Part shown: positions 8,422-19,177 of the stretch, in pieces
Numbering within the stretch: position 1 is the stretch's first letter
Layout of the letters: every line of letters starts with the position of its first letter
Source of the DNA: an uncultured OCS116 cluster bacterium
Lineage (GTDB): Bacteria > Pseudomonadota > Alphaproteobacteria > Rhizobiales > TMED25
Assembly: GCA_902613795.1 (NCBI GenBank)
Contig: CACMIP010000003.1
Span: 103,048-167,047, forward strand
Direction: 5' to 3'
Length of the DNA stretch: 64,000 nucleotides
The notes under the pieces: generated by a model
Told to the model about the DNA's origin: nothing
What the model saw: the letters and a program-made list of their open reading frames with translations, nothing else
Database searches by the model: none
Program-made: the position numbers and the translations under genes

Positions 8422-9462
8422 TTGAATTATAAACTTCTAAAAGAATTATGCGAGACTCCCTCTGTAGCGGGTAGGGAAGTACGAATAAGAAATTTCATAC
8501 ACGAACATGTAAAAGCCTATTTTGATGAGATTGAAATTGATCCGCTTGGCTCTTTAATTTGCAAAATAAACTCAAAGAAAAAAAATAAAAAGAAAATATT
8601 ACTGCTCTGCCATATGGACGAGATTGGATTTCTTGTGAGTCATATTAACAGCAAAGGATTTGTATTTGTTGATCCGGTTGGTGGCTTTGATCCAAGAAAT
8701 CTATTTTCAAGAAGGGTGCTAATTTGTACAGAAAAAGAGGATATCCGAGCCGTAATGAATCCACAAGGAAAGCCCGTACACACCCAAAGTCCTGCAGACC
8801 GAAAAAAAATTCCAGAGCCAGATGAATTCTTCATAGACACGGGACTGGGTGAGAAAGCTAAGGATAAAATAAAAATTGGTGATTTTGTTGTCATGGATGA
8901 GCCTTTTCTGGATATGCCTGAGAAAATTGTTTCAAAAGCGCTTGATAACAGGATTGCATGTTGGATCGGTATTGAAATTGCGAAGTATTTTTATGAGAAT
9001 AAGATTGAACTAAGTAATGATCTCGTTATCGTGTTTACAACCCAGGAAGAGGTGGGATTGAGAGGGGCAAAGACTGCCTCATTTAATGTCAAACCAGATA
9101 TTGCGATCGGAGTTGATACAACTCTGGCCTGCGATACACCAGGTGTTCCTGAAAAAGATTGGATCACTCAGCACGGGAAAGGCTTTGGTTTACACATAAA
9201 AGACTCTTCTTTTATATCTGATAATGATCTGGTTGAAGAATTTGTTAAATTAGCAGAAAAAAATAAGATCTCCTATCAGAGGACAATACTAAGCCGGGGT
9301 GGCCAGGATGGAGCCGCAGGCCAGCAGGCCGGATCCGGAGCAAAAGCTATAGCAATAGTAGTAGGAACAAGATATATTCATACAGTAACAGAAATGATAG
9401 ATAAAAAAGACTTGTCAAACGCACTAAATATTCTCAAGAAATACATTGAGGGTTTAAAATAA
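8422..9462 (+). CDS. M42-family metallo-aminopeptidase
   Basis: 346 residues. Di-metal peptidase ligands are visible: H64/D66 (LLCHMDEIGF), D175 (ALDNR), E209-E210 (TTQEEVG), D232 (GVDTTLA) and a C-terminal histidine in RYIHTVTEM. This is the glutamyl-aminopeptidase/FrvX/tetrahedral-aminopeptidase family, which trims peptides in the cytoplasm. The start is a TTG, supported by CGAGGA about eight bases upstream and by the usual N-terminal sequence KLLKELCETPSVAGRE. It is inserted between rplS and leuC, 30 bases after rplS, which is an unusual position. Confidence 0.88.
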   Translation: MNYKLLKELCETPSVAGREVRIRNFIHEHVKAYFDEIEIDPLGSLICKINSKKKNKKKILLLCHMDEIGFLVSHINSKGFVFVDPVGGFDPRNLFSRRVLICTEKEDIRAVMNPQGKPVHTQSPADRKKIPEPDEFFIDTGLGEKAKDKIKIGDFVVMDEPFLDMPEKIVSKALDNRIACWIGIEIAKYFYENKIELSNDLVIVFTTQEEVGLRGAKTASFNVKPDIAIGVDTTLACDTPGVPEKDWITQHGKGFGLHIKDSSFISDNDLVEEFVKLAEKNKISYQRTILSRGGQDGAAGQQAGSGAKAIAIVVGTRYIHTVTEMIDKKDLSNALNILKKYIEGLK

Positions 9463-9500
9463 TTTTTTTAGAATAAACAACAAATTTTGGATACAGTTAA

Positions 9501-10910
9501 ATGAGCAAATCAAGAACTATTTATGATAAAATATGGGATGACCATCTTGTAAACACAAATGACGATGGAACATCACTTATTTACATAGACAGGCATTTGG
9601 TCCACGAGGTGACTTCACCACAAGCATTTGAAGGTCTGAGGATGACCAAAAGGAAGGTTAGGTGTCCAGAAAAGACGCTTGCTGTTGTAGATCACAATGT
9701 TCCTACTACTGATCGTAAAAATGGTATTGAGGATGAAGAGTCAAGAATACAAGTGGAAGCCCTTGAGAAAAACTGTAAAGAATTCGGTGTTGAGTATTTT
9801 AATGAGTTAGATATAAGACAAGGCATTGTTCATGTTGTAGGACCGGAACAAGGTTTTACATTGCCAGGAACAACTATAATGTGCGGTGACAGCCATACGT
9901 CAACACATGGTGCTTTCGGAGCACTTGCGATGGGCATTGGCACATCTGAAGTTGAACACATTCTTGCAACTCAAACCTTAATTCAAAGAAAGGCAAAAAA
10001 TTTTAGAGTCAATGTTGGTGGAACAGCTCCAGATGGAGTAACCGCAAAAGACATTATTCTGTCCATTATTGGTGAGATCGGAGCTGGCGGTGGAACAGGA
10101 TCTGTAATTGAATATACAGGTAAAGCGATTTCTGACCTTTCTATGGAAGGAAGAATGACGGTCTGTAACATGTCCATTGAGGGTGGCGCAAGGGCTGGGC
10201 TGATAGGCCCCGATGAAAAGACCTTTTCTTATATTAAAGATCGACCAAGGTCGCCAAAAGGGGATGATTTTGACAGAGCGGTGGATTATTGGAATGCACT
10301 TAATTCGGATAAGGATGCATATTTCGATAGAGATGTATATCTTGATGCGGCTGCGTTACCACCAGTTGTTACATGGGGGACAAGCCCTGAAGATGTGGTA
10401 TCAATTAATGGTGAGGTTCCGGATCCAGAAGGAATAGATGATGAAATTAGAAAAGAGACAAAGAAAAGCGCACTTGAATATATGGATTTGAAGCCTGGTA
10501 CTAAAATAAAAGATATTGAGTTAGATGTTATATTTATAGGGTCTTGTACTAATGGAAGAATTGAAGATTTAAGAGAGGTTGCCAAGGTGGTAGAGGGTCA
10601 CCATGTGAATGAAAATTTAAATGCAATGATAGTACCTGGATCAGGTTTGGTAAAGGAGCAAGCAATAAATGAAGGTCTTGATAAAATTTTCATGGCAGCA
10701 GGATTTGAGTGGAGAGAGCCAGGATGCTCGATGTGCCTTGCCATGAATCCTGATAAGCTATTGCCAGGGCAGAGATGTGCTTCTACATCCAATAGAAATT
10801 TCGAAGGAAGACAGGGGTTTCGAGGAAGAACCCACCTTGTGTCTCCTGCAATGGCAGCCGCTGCAGCTATCGCTGGCCGTTTCGTTGATGTAAGAGATTT
10901 TGTGAAGTAG
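9501..10910 (+). CDS. leuC: 3-isopropylmalate dehydratase large subunit
   Basis: 469 residues, normal length. The three [4Fe-4S] cluster cysteines are C349 (GSCTNGR), C409 and C412 (GCSMC), with the spacing of E. coli LeuC. Other signatures are [16 protein letters not shown] and RNFEGRQG. With LeuD it isomerises 2-isopropylmalate to 3-isopropylmalate in leucine synthesis. First of leuC-leuD-leuB, ten bases before leuD. Confidence 0.97.
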   Translation: MSKSRTIYDKIWDDHLVNTNDDGTSLIYIDRHLVHEVTSPQAFEGLRMTKRKVRCPEKTLAVVDHNVPTTDRKNGIEDEESRIQVEALEKNCKEFGVEYFNELDIRQGIVHVVGPEQGFTLPGTTIMCGDSHTSTHGAFGALAMGIGTSEVEHILATQTLIQRKAKNFRVNVGGTAPDGVTAKDIILSIIGEIGAGGGTGSVIEYTGKAISDLSMEGRMTVCNMSIEGGARAGLIGPDEKTFSYIKDRPRSPKGDDFDRAVDYWNALNSDKDAYFDRDVYLDAAALPPVVTWGTSPEDVVSINGEVPDPEGIDDEIRKETKKSALEYMDLKPGTKIKDIELDVIFIGSCTNGRIEDLREVAKVVEGHHVNENLNAMIVPGSGLVKEQAINEGLDKIFMAAGFEWREPGCSMCLAMNPDKLLPGQRCASTSNRNFEGRQGFRGRTHLVSPAMAAAAAIAGRFVDVRDFVK

Positions 10911-10920
10911 GAAGCCATTT

Positions 10921-11526
10921 ATGGAGAAATTTAAAAATATTACTGCTGTTGCTGCCCCATTACCTGAAGTGAATGTTGATACAGATAAAATAATTCCAAA
11001 GCAATATTTGAAAACAATCGAAAGAACAGGACTGGGTAAAGGCTTGTTTTCTGAGTTACGTTATAACGATGATGGAACAGAAAACAAAGATTTTGTCCTA
11101 AATAAGTCTCAATACAAAAATGCCAAAATACTTGTCGCGGGGGATAACTTCGGTTGTGGATCAAGCAGGGAGCACGCACCCTGGGCGCTTCTTGACTACG
11201 GTATAAAGGTTGTTATTTCCACATCATTTGCTGATATATTTTACAATAACTGTTTTAAAAATGGGATGTTACCTATTGTTCTTGATGAAAAAGAGGTTAG
11301 TCTCCTGATGGAAGAAACAGAGAGGGGATCTAATGCCACTCTTACAGTTGACCTTGAAAGTCAAGAGATTACAACCTCTGATGGGAATAAAATTAACTTT
11401 AAGATCGACAAATTTCTCAAACACTGCTTGCTAAATGGTCTAGATGATATTGCACTAACCCTGGAAAAAAACAGCGAAATTGGGAGCTACGAGGATAAAA
11501 TTAAAAGTCAAAGACCATGGCTGTAA
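10921..11526 (+). CDS. leuD: 3-isopropylmalate dehydratase small subunit
   Basis: 201 residues, usual length. Family marks are [14 protein letters not shown] near the N-terminus and [17 protein letters not shown] in the middle, the swivelling-domain loop that contributes substrate contacts in the aconitase family. It forms the LeuCD heterodimer with the gene just upstream. A GGAAG-like site precedes the ATG. Confidence 0.97.
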   Translation: MEKFKNITAVAAPLPEVNVDTDKIIPKQYLKTIERTGLGKGLFSELRYNDDGTENKDFVLNKSQYKNAKILVAGDNFGCGSSREHAPWALLDYGIKVVISTSFADIFYNNCFKNGMLPIVLDEKEVSLLMEETERGSNATLTVDLESQEITTSDGNKINFKIDKFLKHCLLNGLDDIALTLEKNSEIGSYEDKIKSQRPWL

Positions 11527-11558
11527 TAATACTAAACGTGGAAATATTGAGGTAAGTA

Positions 11559-12668
11559 ATGAGTTCATATAATTTATTAATGCTTCCCGGGGATGGAATA
11601 GGACCGGAGGTAATAAATGAAGTTGAAAGAGTAATTGAATGGTTCAATAAGAACTCTAACCATAAATTTGAAATTGAAAAAGATCTCGTTGGAGGTGCCG
11701 CATATGATGAGCATGGTCAATCAATCTCTGATGAAGCTATGGATCTTGCCCATAAATCCGATGCAGTAATATTCGGTGCAGTGGGTGGACCAAAGTGGGA
11801 TAATGTGCCATTTGAGGTGAGACCAGAAGCTGGCCTCTTGAGACTTCGAAAAGAACTCGATTTATTTGCCAACCTGAGACCCGCAATTTGTTACAAAGCG
11901 CTTGCAGAAGCATCAAGCCTTAAGAAGGAGCTTGTAGAAGGACTTGATATATTGATATTGAGAGAATTAACTGGCGGGGTATATTTTGGTGAACCGAAAG
12001 AGATTACTGACCTGCCTGATGGTCAAAAAAGGGCTGTAGATACACAGGTATATACTACCAGTGAGATAGAGAGGATAGCTCGAGTCGCTTTCGATCTTGC
12101 TAAAACCCGAACAGGAAAAGTAACGTCGACAGAAAAGAGAAATGTTATGATTTCAGGTGTTTTTTGGAATAATGTCGTCTCCGAAGTCCACAAGAACGAA
12201 TATCCAGAAATGGAGCTTGAGCATATGTTAGCTGATGCATGCGCTATGCAGCTTGTCAGAAAACCAAAACAGTTTGATCTTATTGTCGCGGACAATTTAT
12301 TTGGTGATATACTATCGGATGAAGCTGCTATGCTCACAGGATCTATGGGAATGCTGCCGTCAGCATCTCTTGGAGCTGTTAATCCAAATACGGGTAAGAG
12401 GAATGCAATGTATGAACCTGTTCATGGCTCTGCTCCCGATATTTCCGGACAAGGTATAGCAAACCCAATCGCCGAGATCGCATCTTTTGCAATGGCTTTA
12501 CGCTATTCGTTCAACCTAACTGAAGAGGCAAAGATGATAGAGGACTCGATTTCTGCAGCATTAGATCAAGGCATTAGAACACCAGACATAATGCAAGATG
12601 GAATGAAAAAAGTTGGCACAAAAGAAATATCCGATGCAATAATTGCAGAAATGAATTCAAGAACTTGA
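11559..12668 (+). CDS. leuB: 3-isopropylmalate dehydrogenase
   Basis: 369 residues. The N-terminus [12 protein letters not shown], the substrate-binding [12 protein letters not shown], the metal-binding region [17 protein letters not shown] and the NAD site [18 protein letters not shown] identify LeuB, which oxidatively decarboxylates 3-isopropylmalate with NAD+. The family's isocitrate dehydrogenases lack this ELTGG...GEP form. Followed 10 bases later by asd in the same orientation. Confidence 0.97.
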   Translation: MSSYNLLMLPGDGIGPEVINEVERVIEWFNKNSNHKFEIEKDLVGGAAYDEHGQSISDEAMDLAHKSDAVIFGAVGGPKWDNVPFEVRPEAGLLRLRKELDLFANLRPAICYKALAEASSLKKELVEGLDILILRELTGGVYFGEPKEITDLPDGQKRAVDTQVYTTSEIERIARVAFDLAKTRTGKVTSTEKRNVMISGVFWNNVVSEVHKNEYPEMELEHMLADACAMQLVRKPKQFDLIVADNLFGDILSDEAAMLTGSMGMLPSASLGAVNPNTGKRNAMYEPVHGSAPDISGQGIANPIAEIASFAMALRYSFNLTEEAKMIEDSISAALDQGIRTPDIMQDGMKKVGTKEISDAIIAEMNSRT

Positions 12669-12678
12669 GTAAAAAACC

Positions 12679-13695
12679 ATGTCAATAAAGATCGCGGTTG
12701 TGGGTGCAACAGGAAATGTTGGGAGAGAAATATTAAATATTCTTGACGAGAGAATGTTTCCTTGTGATGAGGTTGTGGCACTCGCGTCCAGAAAGTCAAT
12801 GGGTAGAGAGCTATCTTATGGTGATAAAATCCTAAAAGTGAAAAATCTTGAAACGTACAATTTTTCAGGCATTGATATCGCTCTTTTTTCTGCAGGCTCA
12901 AAAATATCAGAGAAGTGGGGACCTATCGCTGCTTCTGCAGGAGCTATTGTAATTGATAATTCGTCATTTTGGAGGTATCACGATGATGTCCCACTGATAG
13001 TTCCAGAAGTCAATCCCGATGATATAAAGGATTTTAAAAAGAGGGGAATTATTGCAAACCCAAATTGTTCGACCTCGCAATTAGTTGTAGTGCTGAAGCC
13101 TCTTCATGATTTTGCGAAGATAACAAGGGTTGTCGTATCGACATATCAATCAGTGTCAGGGGCTGGCAATGCGGCAATGGAAGAACTATTTAATCAAACA
13201 AAAGGTATATTTGTAAATCAGGCAGCAGAGCCCGAAAACTTTACAAGACAAATCGCATTCAATGTTATACCCCATATAGATATTTTCCATGATGACGGTT
13301 TTACAAAAGAGGAATGGAAGATGTTATCTGAGACAAAGAAAATCATAGATAAAAGTATCAAGCTGACTGCCACTTGTGTAAGAGTACCCGTTTTTGTTGG
13401 CCATTCCGAGGCAGTCAATATTGAATTTGAGAAATCAATCAGCCCTGAAAAAGCACGAGCAATTCTGAGAGACTCACCAGGTGTTATGCTTGTGGATGAT
13501 CCCGAAGATGAAAAATATGTAACACCAATCGAGTGTGTTGGCGATTATGCAACTTTTGTAAGCAGGGTCCGTGAAGACATATCGGTAAAGAATGGTCTTG
13601 CTATGTGGGTTGTTTCAGATAATCTCCGAAAAGGTGCTGCGCTTAATGCTGTTCAAATTGCAGAGTTACTACTTAACAAAAAATACGTTGGCTAG
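12679..13695 (+). CDS. asd: Aspartate-semialdehyde dehydrogenase
   Basis: 338 residues. The N-terminal NADP-binding motif is VVGATGNVGRE; the catalytic cysteine is C130 in NPNCSTSQLV; the C-terminal VPVFVGHSEAVNIEFE contains the catalytic histidine. Converts aspartyl phosphate to aspartate semialdehyde, feeding lysine/diaminopimelate, threonine and methionine. Attached to the leu genes, a common alphaproteobacterial order. Confidence 0.96.
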   Translation: MSIKIAVVGATGNVGREILNILDERMFPCDEVVALASRKSMGRELSYGDKILKVKNLETYNFSGIDIALFSAGSKISEKWGPIAASAGAIVIDNSSFWRYHDDVPLIVPEVNPDDIKDFKKRGIIANPNCSTSQLVVVLKPLHDFAKITRVVVSTYQSVSGAGNAAMEELFNQTKGIFVNQAAEPENFTRQIAFNVIPHIDIFHDDGFTKEEWKMLSETKKIIDKSIKLTATCVRVPVFVGHSEAVNIEFEKSISPEKARAILRDSPGVMLVDDPEDEKYVTPIECVGDYATFVSRVREDISVKNGLAMWVVSDNLRKGAALNAVQIAELLLNKKYVG

Positions 13696-13763
13696 AAAAA
13701 TTTTTATGGAATTTTGAATTAGAACAATTATAAATATACTGTGATTAATTTAATAAAGATCAA

Positions 13764-14138
13764 ATGAATAAACCATTATCCCCACATTTATCAATTTACA
13801 AATTTAAATTAAGTTTACTTATGTCGATTGCACATCGGATAACCGGTGGGGCGCTCTATTTTTCAATGATAATTTTTATGTTTTTTTTAGCTTCACTAGC
13901 ACTTGGGGAACAATACTATGTAGTCTTTTCAACTATAATTGGGTCATGGATTGGGAAGTTAATTATGTTAGGGATAACATGGGCCATATTCCATCACATG
14001 CTTGGGGGACTTCGACATTTCATTTGGGACATTGGTAAAGGCTTTGAGGTAAAAACAGTTGATCAGCTGGCAGCGATTACACTGCTTGGTGGGGTACTTT
14101 TAACTTTAATTTACTGGCTCGTTTTCTTCATTATATAG
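13764..14138 (+). CDS. sdhC: Succinate dehydrogenase cytochrome b556 subunit
   Basis: 124 residues with three membrane helices. The N-terminal NKPLSPHLSIYKFKLSLLMSIAHRITGG is typical of SdhC (given here only as a pattern: PLSPHL then SIAHRITG). HHMLGGLRHFIWD carries the haem-b/quinone-site histidines. It anchors complex II in the inner membrane. First gene of sdhCDAB; AT-rich sequence upstream probably holds the promoter, but I cannot define it. Confidence 0.95.
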   Translation: MNKPLSPHLSIYKFKLSLLMSIAHRITGGALYFSMIIFMFFLASLALGEQYYVVFSTIIGSWIGKLIMLGITWAIFHHMLGGLRHFIWDIGKGFEVKTVDQLAAITLLGGVLLTLIYWLVFFII

Positions 14139-14151
14139 TGGGATAAAATCT

Positions 14152-14478
14152 ATGACACATTCACCAACGAGACATTTTATTTTGCAAAGAATTACAGCAG
14201 TCTTAAACATTCCAATCTTGATTTTTCTTTTGTATTTAATATTTACAATACCTGGAATGAGTTATGATGGAGTTACAAGCCTCTTCCAAAAACCATTAAT
14301 TCTTTTTCTCTCGTTACTCCTAACGTTTAATTTTGCTTTCCATATGAAATTAGGTATGCAAATGATAATTGAGGACTATATTCACGAAAATAAAAATTTA
14401 AAATTGGCACTTTTATTAAACAATATCTTTGTTTCAATCGTTATTATTGGGTGTACTTATTCACTATTAACTTTATAA
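14152..14478 (+). CDS. sdhD: Succinate dehydrogenase hydrophobic membrane anchor
   Basis: 108 residues with three predicted helices. The N-terminal HFILQRITAVLNIPIL and the histidine in FAFHMKLGMQMIIEDYIH match SdhD; that histidine is the likely haem ligand. Thirteen bases after sdhC and 31 before sdhA, so one transcript. Sequence conservation in this family is low, so the assignment leans on position. Confidence 0.93.
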   Translation: MTHSPTRHFILQRITAVLNIPILIFLLYLIFTIPGMSYDGVTSLFQKPLILFLSLLLTFNFAFHMKLGMQMIIEDYIHENKNLKLALLLNNIFVSIVIIGCTYSLLTL

Positions 14479-14509
14479 TTTACACAATTTGAAGGGATAA
14501 ATTTACATA

Positions 14510-16324
14510 ATGTCAAACACACATACTATAAACGGAAGAGAGTACACTTTTGTTGACCATACTTATGATGTGGTCGTTGTTGGCGCTGGAGGGGCAGGTT
14601 TGAGAGCCACACTTGGATGCTCTGAGGCAGGTCTAAAAACAGCATGCGTTACAAAATTATTCCCAACAAGAAGTCATACTGTAGCTGCACAAGGTGGGGT
14701 AGCTGCTGCACTCGGAAATATGGGTGAGGATGATTGGAAATGGCATATGTATGATACCGTGAAAGGTGCAGACTGGCTTGGTGATCAAGATGCAATTGAA
14801 TATCTATGTAAAGAAGCTCCCCAAGCAGTATATGAACTTGAACATTTTGGATTACCATTTAGCAGAAGAGAAGATGGGAAAATCTACCAAAGACCATTCG
14901 GTGGTATGACAACACATTATGGTGAAGGAATTGCACAAAGAACATGTGCTGCTGCAGACCGAACAGGCCATGCAATGCTGCACACGCTTTACGGTAAAGC
15001 AATAAGTAATTCCGCGGAGTTTTTTATAGAATACTTTGCTATTGACCTAATAATGGATAAAAATGGAGCCTGCCTTGGCGTAGTAGCGCTATGTTTGGAA
15101 GATGGTACAATTCATAGATTTCAAGCACAGAAAACAATCCTTGCCACAGGTGGCTATGGACGCGCTTATTTTTCAGCTACATCTGCGCACTCATGCACGG
15201 GAGATGGAAATGCTATGGTTCTCAGAGCTGGCTTACCATTACAGGACATGGAATTTGTTCAGTTTCATCCAACGGGAATATATGGGGCTGGTTGCTTAAT
15301 AACAGAAGGATCAAGAGGTGAAGGTGGATATCTAACAAACTCAGAAGGTGAGAGATTTATGGAAAGATACGCTCCATCAGCCAAAGACTTAGCAAGTAGA
15401 GATGTGGTCTCGAGATCCATGACGATTGAAATTAGAGAAGGTAGAGGTGTCGGCAAAGATAAAGACCACATTCATCTCCATCTCGAGCATTTAGCACCGG
15501 AAGTACTTGCTGAAAGATTGCCAGGCATATCAGAAACAGCTAAAATATTCTCAGGGGTTGACGTAACAAAAGAGCCGATCCCTGTATTACCAACAGTTCA
15601 TTATAATATGGGTGGAATCCCTACAAATTTCCACGGGGAAGTTCTCACAAAAATCAACGGGGATCCCGACTGCGTTGTTGATGGATTAATGGCTATCGGG
15701 GAAGCAGCTTGCGTTTCGGTCCATGGTGCAAACAGACTAGGCTCAAACTCCCTTATAGATTTGGTCGTTTTTGGTAGAGCTGCTGGGCTGAGAGCTGCAG
15801 ATACAACGACAGCAAATGCTAATCAGCCACCACTTCCTGACAACGCTGGACTGAATGCTCTAGAAAGACTCGATAAGTTTAGGTATGCAGATGGCAATAC
15901 TTCAACCTCCGAATTACGATCCCAAATGCAAAAAATAATGCAAAATAACTGTGCTGTGTTTAGAACAGGCGAAGTTTTAGATGAAGGAAAAGACCTCATT
16001 AATAAAACTTGGAACGGTCTTGACGATATCAAGATTAATGACAGATCACTAATATGGAATACGGATCTAGTAGAAGCTCTTGAGTGGGATAACTTAATTG
16101 TACAGTCTGTTGTTACTGTTGAAAGTGCAGCAAATAGAAAAGAAAGTCGTGGCTCGCATGCCCGCGAAGATTATACAGAAAGAGATGATAAGAATTGGAT
16201 GAAGCATACGCTGGCGTGGATAGATAATGATGAGAGAACCACCACAATAGATTATAGGCCTGTGCATGAATATACTCTGAGCAATGAAGTAGCCTATATT
16301 CCACCAAAAGAGAGGGTATATTAA
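14510..16324 (+). CDS. sdhA: Succinate dehydrogenase flavoprotein subunit
   Basis: 604 residues. FAD-binding [12 protein letters not shown], covalent-flavin histidine H56 in [11 protein letters not shown], active-site regions [11 protein letters not shown] and RGEGGYL, and [10 protein letters not shown] for substrate binding. The C-terminal [11 protein letters not shown] is also typical. It oxidises succinate to fumarate on the cytoplasmic side of complex II and passes electrons to SdhB. The length is normal. Confidence 0.98.
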   Translation: MSNTHTINGREYTFVDHTYDVVVVGAGGAGLRATLGCSEAGLKTACVTKLFPTRSHTVAAQGGVAAALGNMGEDDWKWHMYDTVKGADWLGDQDAIEYLCKEAPQAVYELEHFGLPFSRREDGKIYQRPFGGMTTHYGEGIAQRTCAAADRTGHAMLHTLYGKAISNSAEFFIEYFAIDLIMDKNGACLGVVALCLEDGTIHRFQAQKTILATGGYGRAYFSATSAHSCTGDGNAMVLRAGLPLQDMEFVQFHPTGIYGAGCLITEGSRGEGGYLTNSEGERFMERYAPSAKDLASRDVVSRSMTIEIREGRGVGKDKDHIHLHLEHLAPEVLAERLPGISETAKIFSGVDVTKEPIPVLPTVHYNMGGIPTNFHGEVLTKINGDPDCVVDGLMAIGEAACVSVHGANRLGSNSLIDLVVFGRAAGLRAADTTTANANQPPLPDNAGLNALERLDKFRYADGNTSTSELRSQMQKIMQNNCAVFRTGEVLDEGKDLINKTWNGLDDIKINDRSLIWNTDLVEALEWDNLIVQSVVTVESAANRKESRGSHAREDYTERDDKNWMKHTLAWIDNDERTTTIDYRPVHEYTLSNEVAYIPPKERVY

Positions 16325-16331
16325 GAAAAGC

Positions 16332-17117
16332 ATGGTTGAATTAGCACTCCCAAGAAATTCCAAAATTACAGAAGGAAAGAAATGGCCAAAACCACAAAAC
16401 GAAAATAATATTCGTGAATTTAAAGTATATAGATGGAATCCAGAGGATAATCAAAACCCATCCATTGACACATACTATATCGATACTGAAGATTGTGGCC
16501 CAATGGTTTTAGATGCTTTGATGAAGATTAAAAGCGATATTGACACTTCCTTAACTTTTCGTAGATCTTGCCGTGAAGGAGTGTGTGGCTCATGTGCAAT
16601 GAATATTGATGGTGTTAACAGATTGGCTTGCACAACAGCAATCGAGGACGTTAAGGGCGCAGTGAGTATTTATCCGCTGCCTCATCAAAAAGTAATTAAA
16701 GATTTGGTTCCAGACCTAAAGAATTTTTTTGAACAGCATAAATCTGTTGAACCTTGGTTGCACACTAAGAAGGAAGATCCAAAAGAAGAGTGGCTTCAAT
16801 CAAAAGAGGACAGAGAGCAACTTGACGGTTTATATGAGTGTATCATGTGCGCATGCTGTTCAACTTCATGTCCAAGTTATTGGTGGAATTCTGATAAATA
16901 TCTTGGCCCGGCTGCCTTACTTCAAGCTTATCGTTGGATAATTGATAGCAGGGACGATGAAAGAGATGAACGACTTGATAAGTTGGAAGATCCATTTAAA
17001 TTATATCGCTGTCACACTATCATGAACTGTGCAAAAGCATGCCCTAAAGGACTAAATCCTGCAAAAGCAATTGCTAGTATTAAGAAAATGTTAGTTGAAA
17101 GAAGGGTTTCCAAATAA
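16332..17117 (+). CDS. sdhB: Succinate dehydrogenase iron-sulfur subunit
   Basis: 261 residues. The [2Fe-2S] motif [15 protein letters not shown]...LAC is in the first half; the [4Fe-4S]/[3Fe-4S] motifs [12 protein letters not shown] and [17 protein letters not shown] are in the second. It carries electrons from FAD in SdhA to quinone at SdhCD. Seven bases separate it from sdhA. It ends 10 bases from the convergent rpmF gene, without an evident terminator between. Confidence 0.98.
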   Translation: MVELALPRNSKITEGKKWPKPQNENNIREFKVYRWNPEDNQNPSIDTYYIDTEDCGPMVLDALMKIKSDIDTSLTFRRSCREGVCGSCAMNIDGVNRLACTTAIEDVKGAVSIYPLPHQKVIKDLVPDLKNFFEQHKSVEPWLHTKKEDPKEEWLQSKEDREQLDGLYECIMCACCSTSCPSYWWNSDKYLGPAALLQAYRWIIDSRDDERDERLDKLEDPFKLYRCHTIMNCAKACPKGLNPAKAIASIKKMLVERRVSK

Positions 17118-17127
17118 CTACAGCCCT

Positions 17128-17310
17128 CTATTCCCCCTTAGGCTCTAATATTTGTTTTCCTCGGTACATCCCAGTTTTTAAATCGAGATGGTGTGGTCTA
17201 TGCAACTCACCAGTTGATTTATCTTCAACATAAGCCTGACTTTTCAGAAAGTCAGTTGATCTGCGCATACCTCTTTTTGATTTGGTTACCTTCGTTCTTG
17301 GGACCGCCAT
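17128..17310 (-). CDS. rpmF: 50S ribosomal protein L32
   Basis: 60 residues starting [18 protein letters not shown], the standard L32 N-terminus; an in-frame upstream start at 17325 would add five residues and is not needed. The C-terminal part contains [17 protein letters not shown]. It stands alone here. In many bacteria rpmF precedes plsX-fabH, which are absent here. Confidence 0.96.
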   Translation of the reverse strand: MAVPRTKVTKSKRGMRRSTDFLKSQAYVEDKSTGELHRPHHLDLKTGMYRGKQILEPKGE

Positions 17311-17445
17311 AATCAATAACTCCAATTTATAAAATTAAATAAGATTTATTACATATACATATTCATTTATTATTTGTCATCATTAATATATATTAAATTC
17401 AAATTTTTTATTAATGACTATTTTATTATTTATATCTGTAAGATT

Positions 17446-18324
17446 ATGACTCTAGGCAAGAGCTATAATATTTTGCGATCAGAGATTGATCAACTGCTTA
17501 TCAGAAAGATTGGCATTTCTGGGTTTCCTGCGACGTTAGTCGAACCAATCAAGTATATTTTTGTGAATAAGGGAAAAAAAGTAAGGGCTATCCTTTTAGC
17601 AGAGTCGTGTGCACTTTTTGGTATTCATTATACAAAAATACTTCAAATTGCACTAGCATTGGAATGTATCCATACATATTCACTCATACATGACGACCTC
17701 CCCGCAATGGATGATGACGATTACCGTAGGGGCGAGCTGACTTTACATAAAAAGTATGATGAAGCGACTGCAATATTAGTCGGGGATGCACTAATCTCAC
17801 TAGCATTTGAATTGATTTCTGGAGAAAAAGATTTGTCAGCTGAATGTAGGGTTAAGTTAATAAATAACTTGGCATTGTATAGTGGGGGAAAAGGCATGGT
17901 TGGTGGACAAATGCTTGATCTTAGACTTAATCCAGCAGAGGCGTCTATCGAAAGTATAAAAAAAATGCAACAAATGAAGACGGGAGATCTCTTCTGTTTT
18001 GCATTCACAGCTGGACCGATTATTGCAGGCAGTGGGAGTGATGATGAAGAGAAATTATTTGAGTTTGGGAAGCTATTTGGTTTGATATTTCAAATAAGCG
18101 ATGACCTTATTGATGTGGAGTCAACATTAACAGAGGCAGGTAAATCCGTAAATAAGGATCAAAAAATGGATAAAGCAACTTATGTGGACCATTATGGAAT
18201 AGAGGAAGCAAAAAAACTTATGCAAAATTATATAAAAGAAGCGAAGGTTATTTTAGAAAAATATGGATCAAAAGCACGGCCACTAATTACATTATGCGAA
18301 AGTCTACCAAATAGAAGATCATAA
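17446..18324 (+). CDS. ispA: Farnesyl/geranyl diphosphate synthase
   Basis: 292 residues from ATG 17446. An in-frame start at 17374 would add an AT-rich hydrophobic stretch not seen in the family. First aspartate motif D83-D84-x4-D89 (IHDDLPAMDDDD) and second FQISDDLID (D219, D220, D223) bind Mg-diphosphate; GQMLDL lies between. Short-chain trans-prenyltransferase making the C15 (or C10/C20) precursor of quinones and undecaprenol. Usually grouped with xseB and dxs; here it is alone and its last six bases overlap panC end to end. Confidence 0.92.
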   Translation: MTLGKSYNILRSEIDQLLIRKIGISGFPATLVEPIKYIFVNKGKKVRAILLAESCALFGIHYTKILQIALALECIHTYSLIHDDLPAMDDDDYRRGELTLHKKYDEATAILVGDALISLAFELISGEKDLSAECRVKLINNLALYSGGKGMVGGQMLDLRLNPAEASIESIKKMQQMKTGDLFCFAFTAGPIIAGSGSDDEEKLFEFGKLFGLIFQISDDLIDVESTLTEAGKSVNKDQKMDKATYVDHYGIEEAKKLMQNYIKEAKVILEKYGSKARPLITLCESLPNRRS

Positions 18325-19176
18325 AATAATATTATCAATCAATCTTGTTGCCCCAAGCCTTATTGCGCCAAGTAATATATATTGACCACTTATATTTTTA
18401 TAATCTTCAACATTACTTAGATTATCGGTTTTTCTGAGTTCTAAATAATCAACATTTAAATCATCTTTATTGAGTCTCTCTATTTCCGTATCTAGAATTG
18501 ACATGTAATCCCCGGAATTTTTATAAATTTTTTTGCTTGCTCTAACAAGTGACTCATATAAATATACCGCTTTTGAGCGCTGATCAGGATTTAGATAGCT
18601 ATTTCTTGATGACATTGCTAAACCATCATTTTCCCTGATAATGGGGCCAAGAACAATATCAATTGATGTAAATAGTTGCTGGACCATGTCCTTTATAAGA
18701 ATATATTGTTGGTAATCTTTCTGCCCAAATATCGCAATGTCAGGTCGAACGATGTTCATTAATTTATTCACAACTAACAGGACTCCATAAAAATGCCCTG
18801 GCCTATATCGCCCGCATAGCTCGCTCATAAGACTGGGGTTATTTGTCGTGATTAGATTTTTTTCGTTGGGAGGGTAAATCTCCTTATCACTTGGGCAAAA
18901 AACACAATCAACATTTAATTTTTTAAGTAGCTTAATATCTTCATCAAGAGTTCTCGGGTATTTTGTATAGTCTTCTTCAGGGCCAAATTGTTTTGGATTT
19001 ACATAAATGGAAACAATAGTTTTTGTCGCGCCGCACCCTCTTATTTTTCTGATTAAACTTAAATGTCCTTCATGTAGATTTCCCATAGTTGGAACAAAAC
19101 CAACTACTTCATTATTTTCTTTCCAAGAAAGAACCTCAGCTTTTAAATCTGATAAATTTTCAGAAACTATTAGCAT
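18319..19176 (-). CDS. panC: Pantothenate synthetase
   Basis: 285 residues. Contains the nucleotidyl-transferase ATP motif GFVPTMGNLHEGHLSL with the HxGH histidines, SIYVNPKQFGPEEDYTKYPR, and FGQKDYQQ plus MSSRNSYL of the pantoate-binding and KMSKS-like regions. It joins pantoate and beta-alanine with ATP. Two bases after panB, so a panB-panC operon. No panE lies beside it. Confidence 0.96.
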   Translation of the reverse strand: MLIVSENLSDLKAEVLSWKENNEVVGFVPTMGNLHEGHLSLIRKIRGCGATKTIVSIYVNPKQFGPEEDYTKYPRTLDEDIKLLKKLNVDCVFCPSDKEIYPPNEKNLITTNNPSLMSELCGRYRPGHFYGVLLVVNKLMNIVRPDIAIFGQKDYQQYILIKDMVQQLFTSIDIVLGPIIRENDGLAMSSRNSYLNPDQRSKAVYLYESLVRASKKIYKNSGDYMSILDTEIERLNKDDLNVDYLELRKTDNLSNVEDYKNISGQYILLGAIRLGATRLIDNIIL

Positions 19177-19177
19177 T

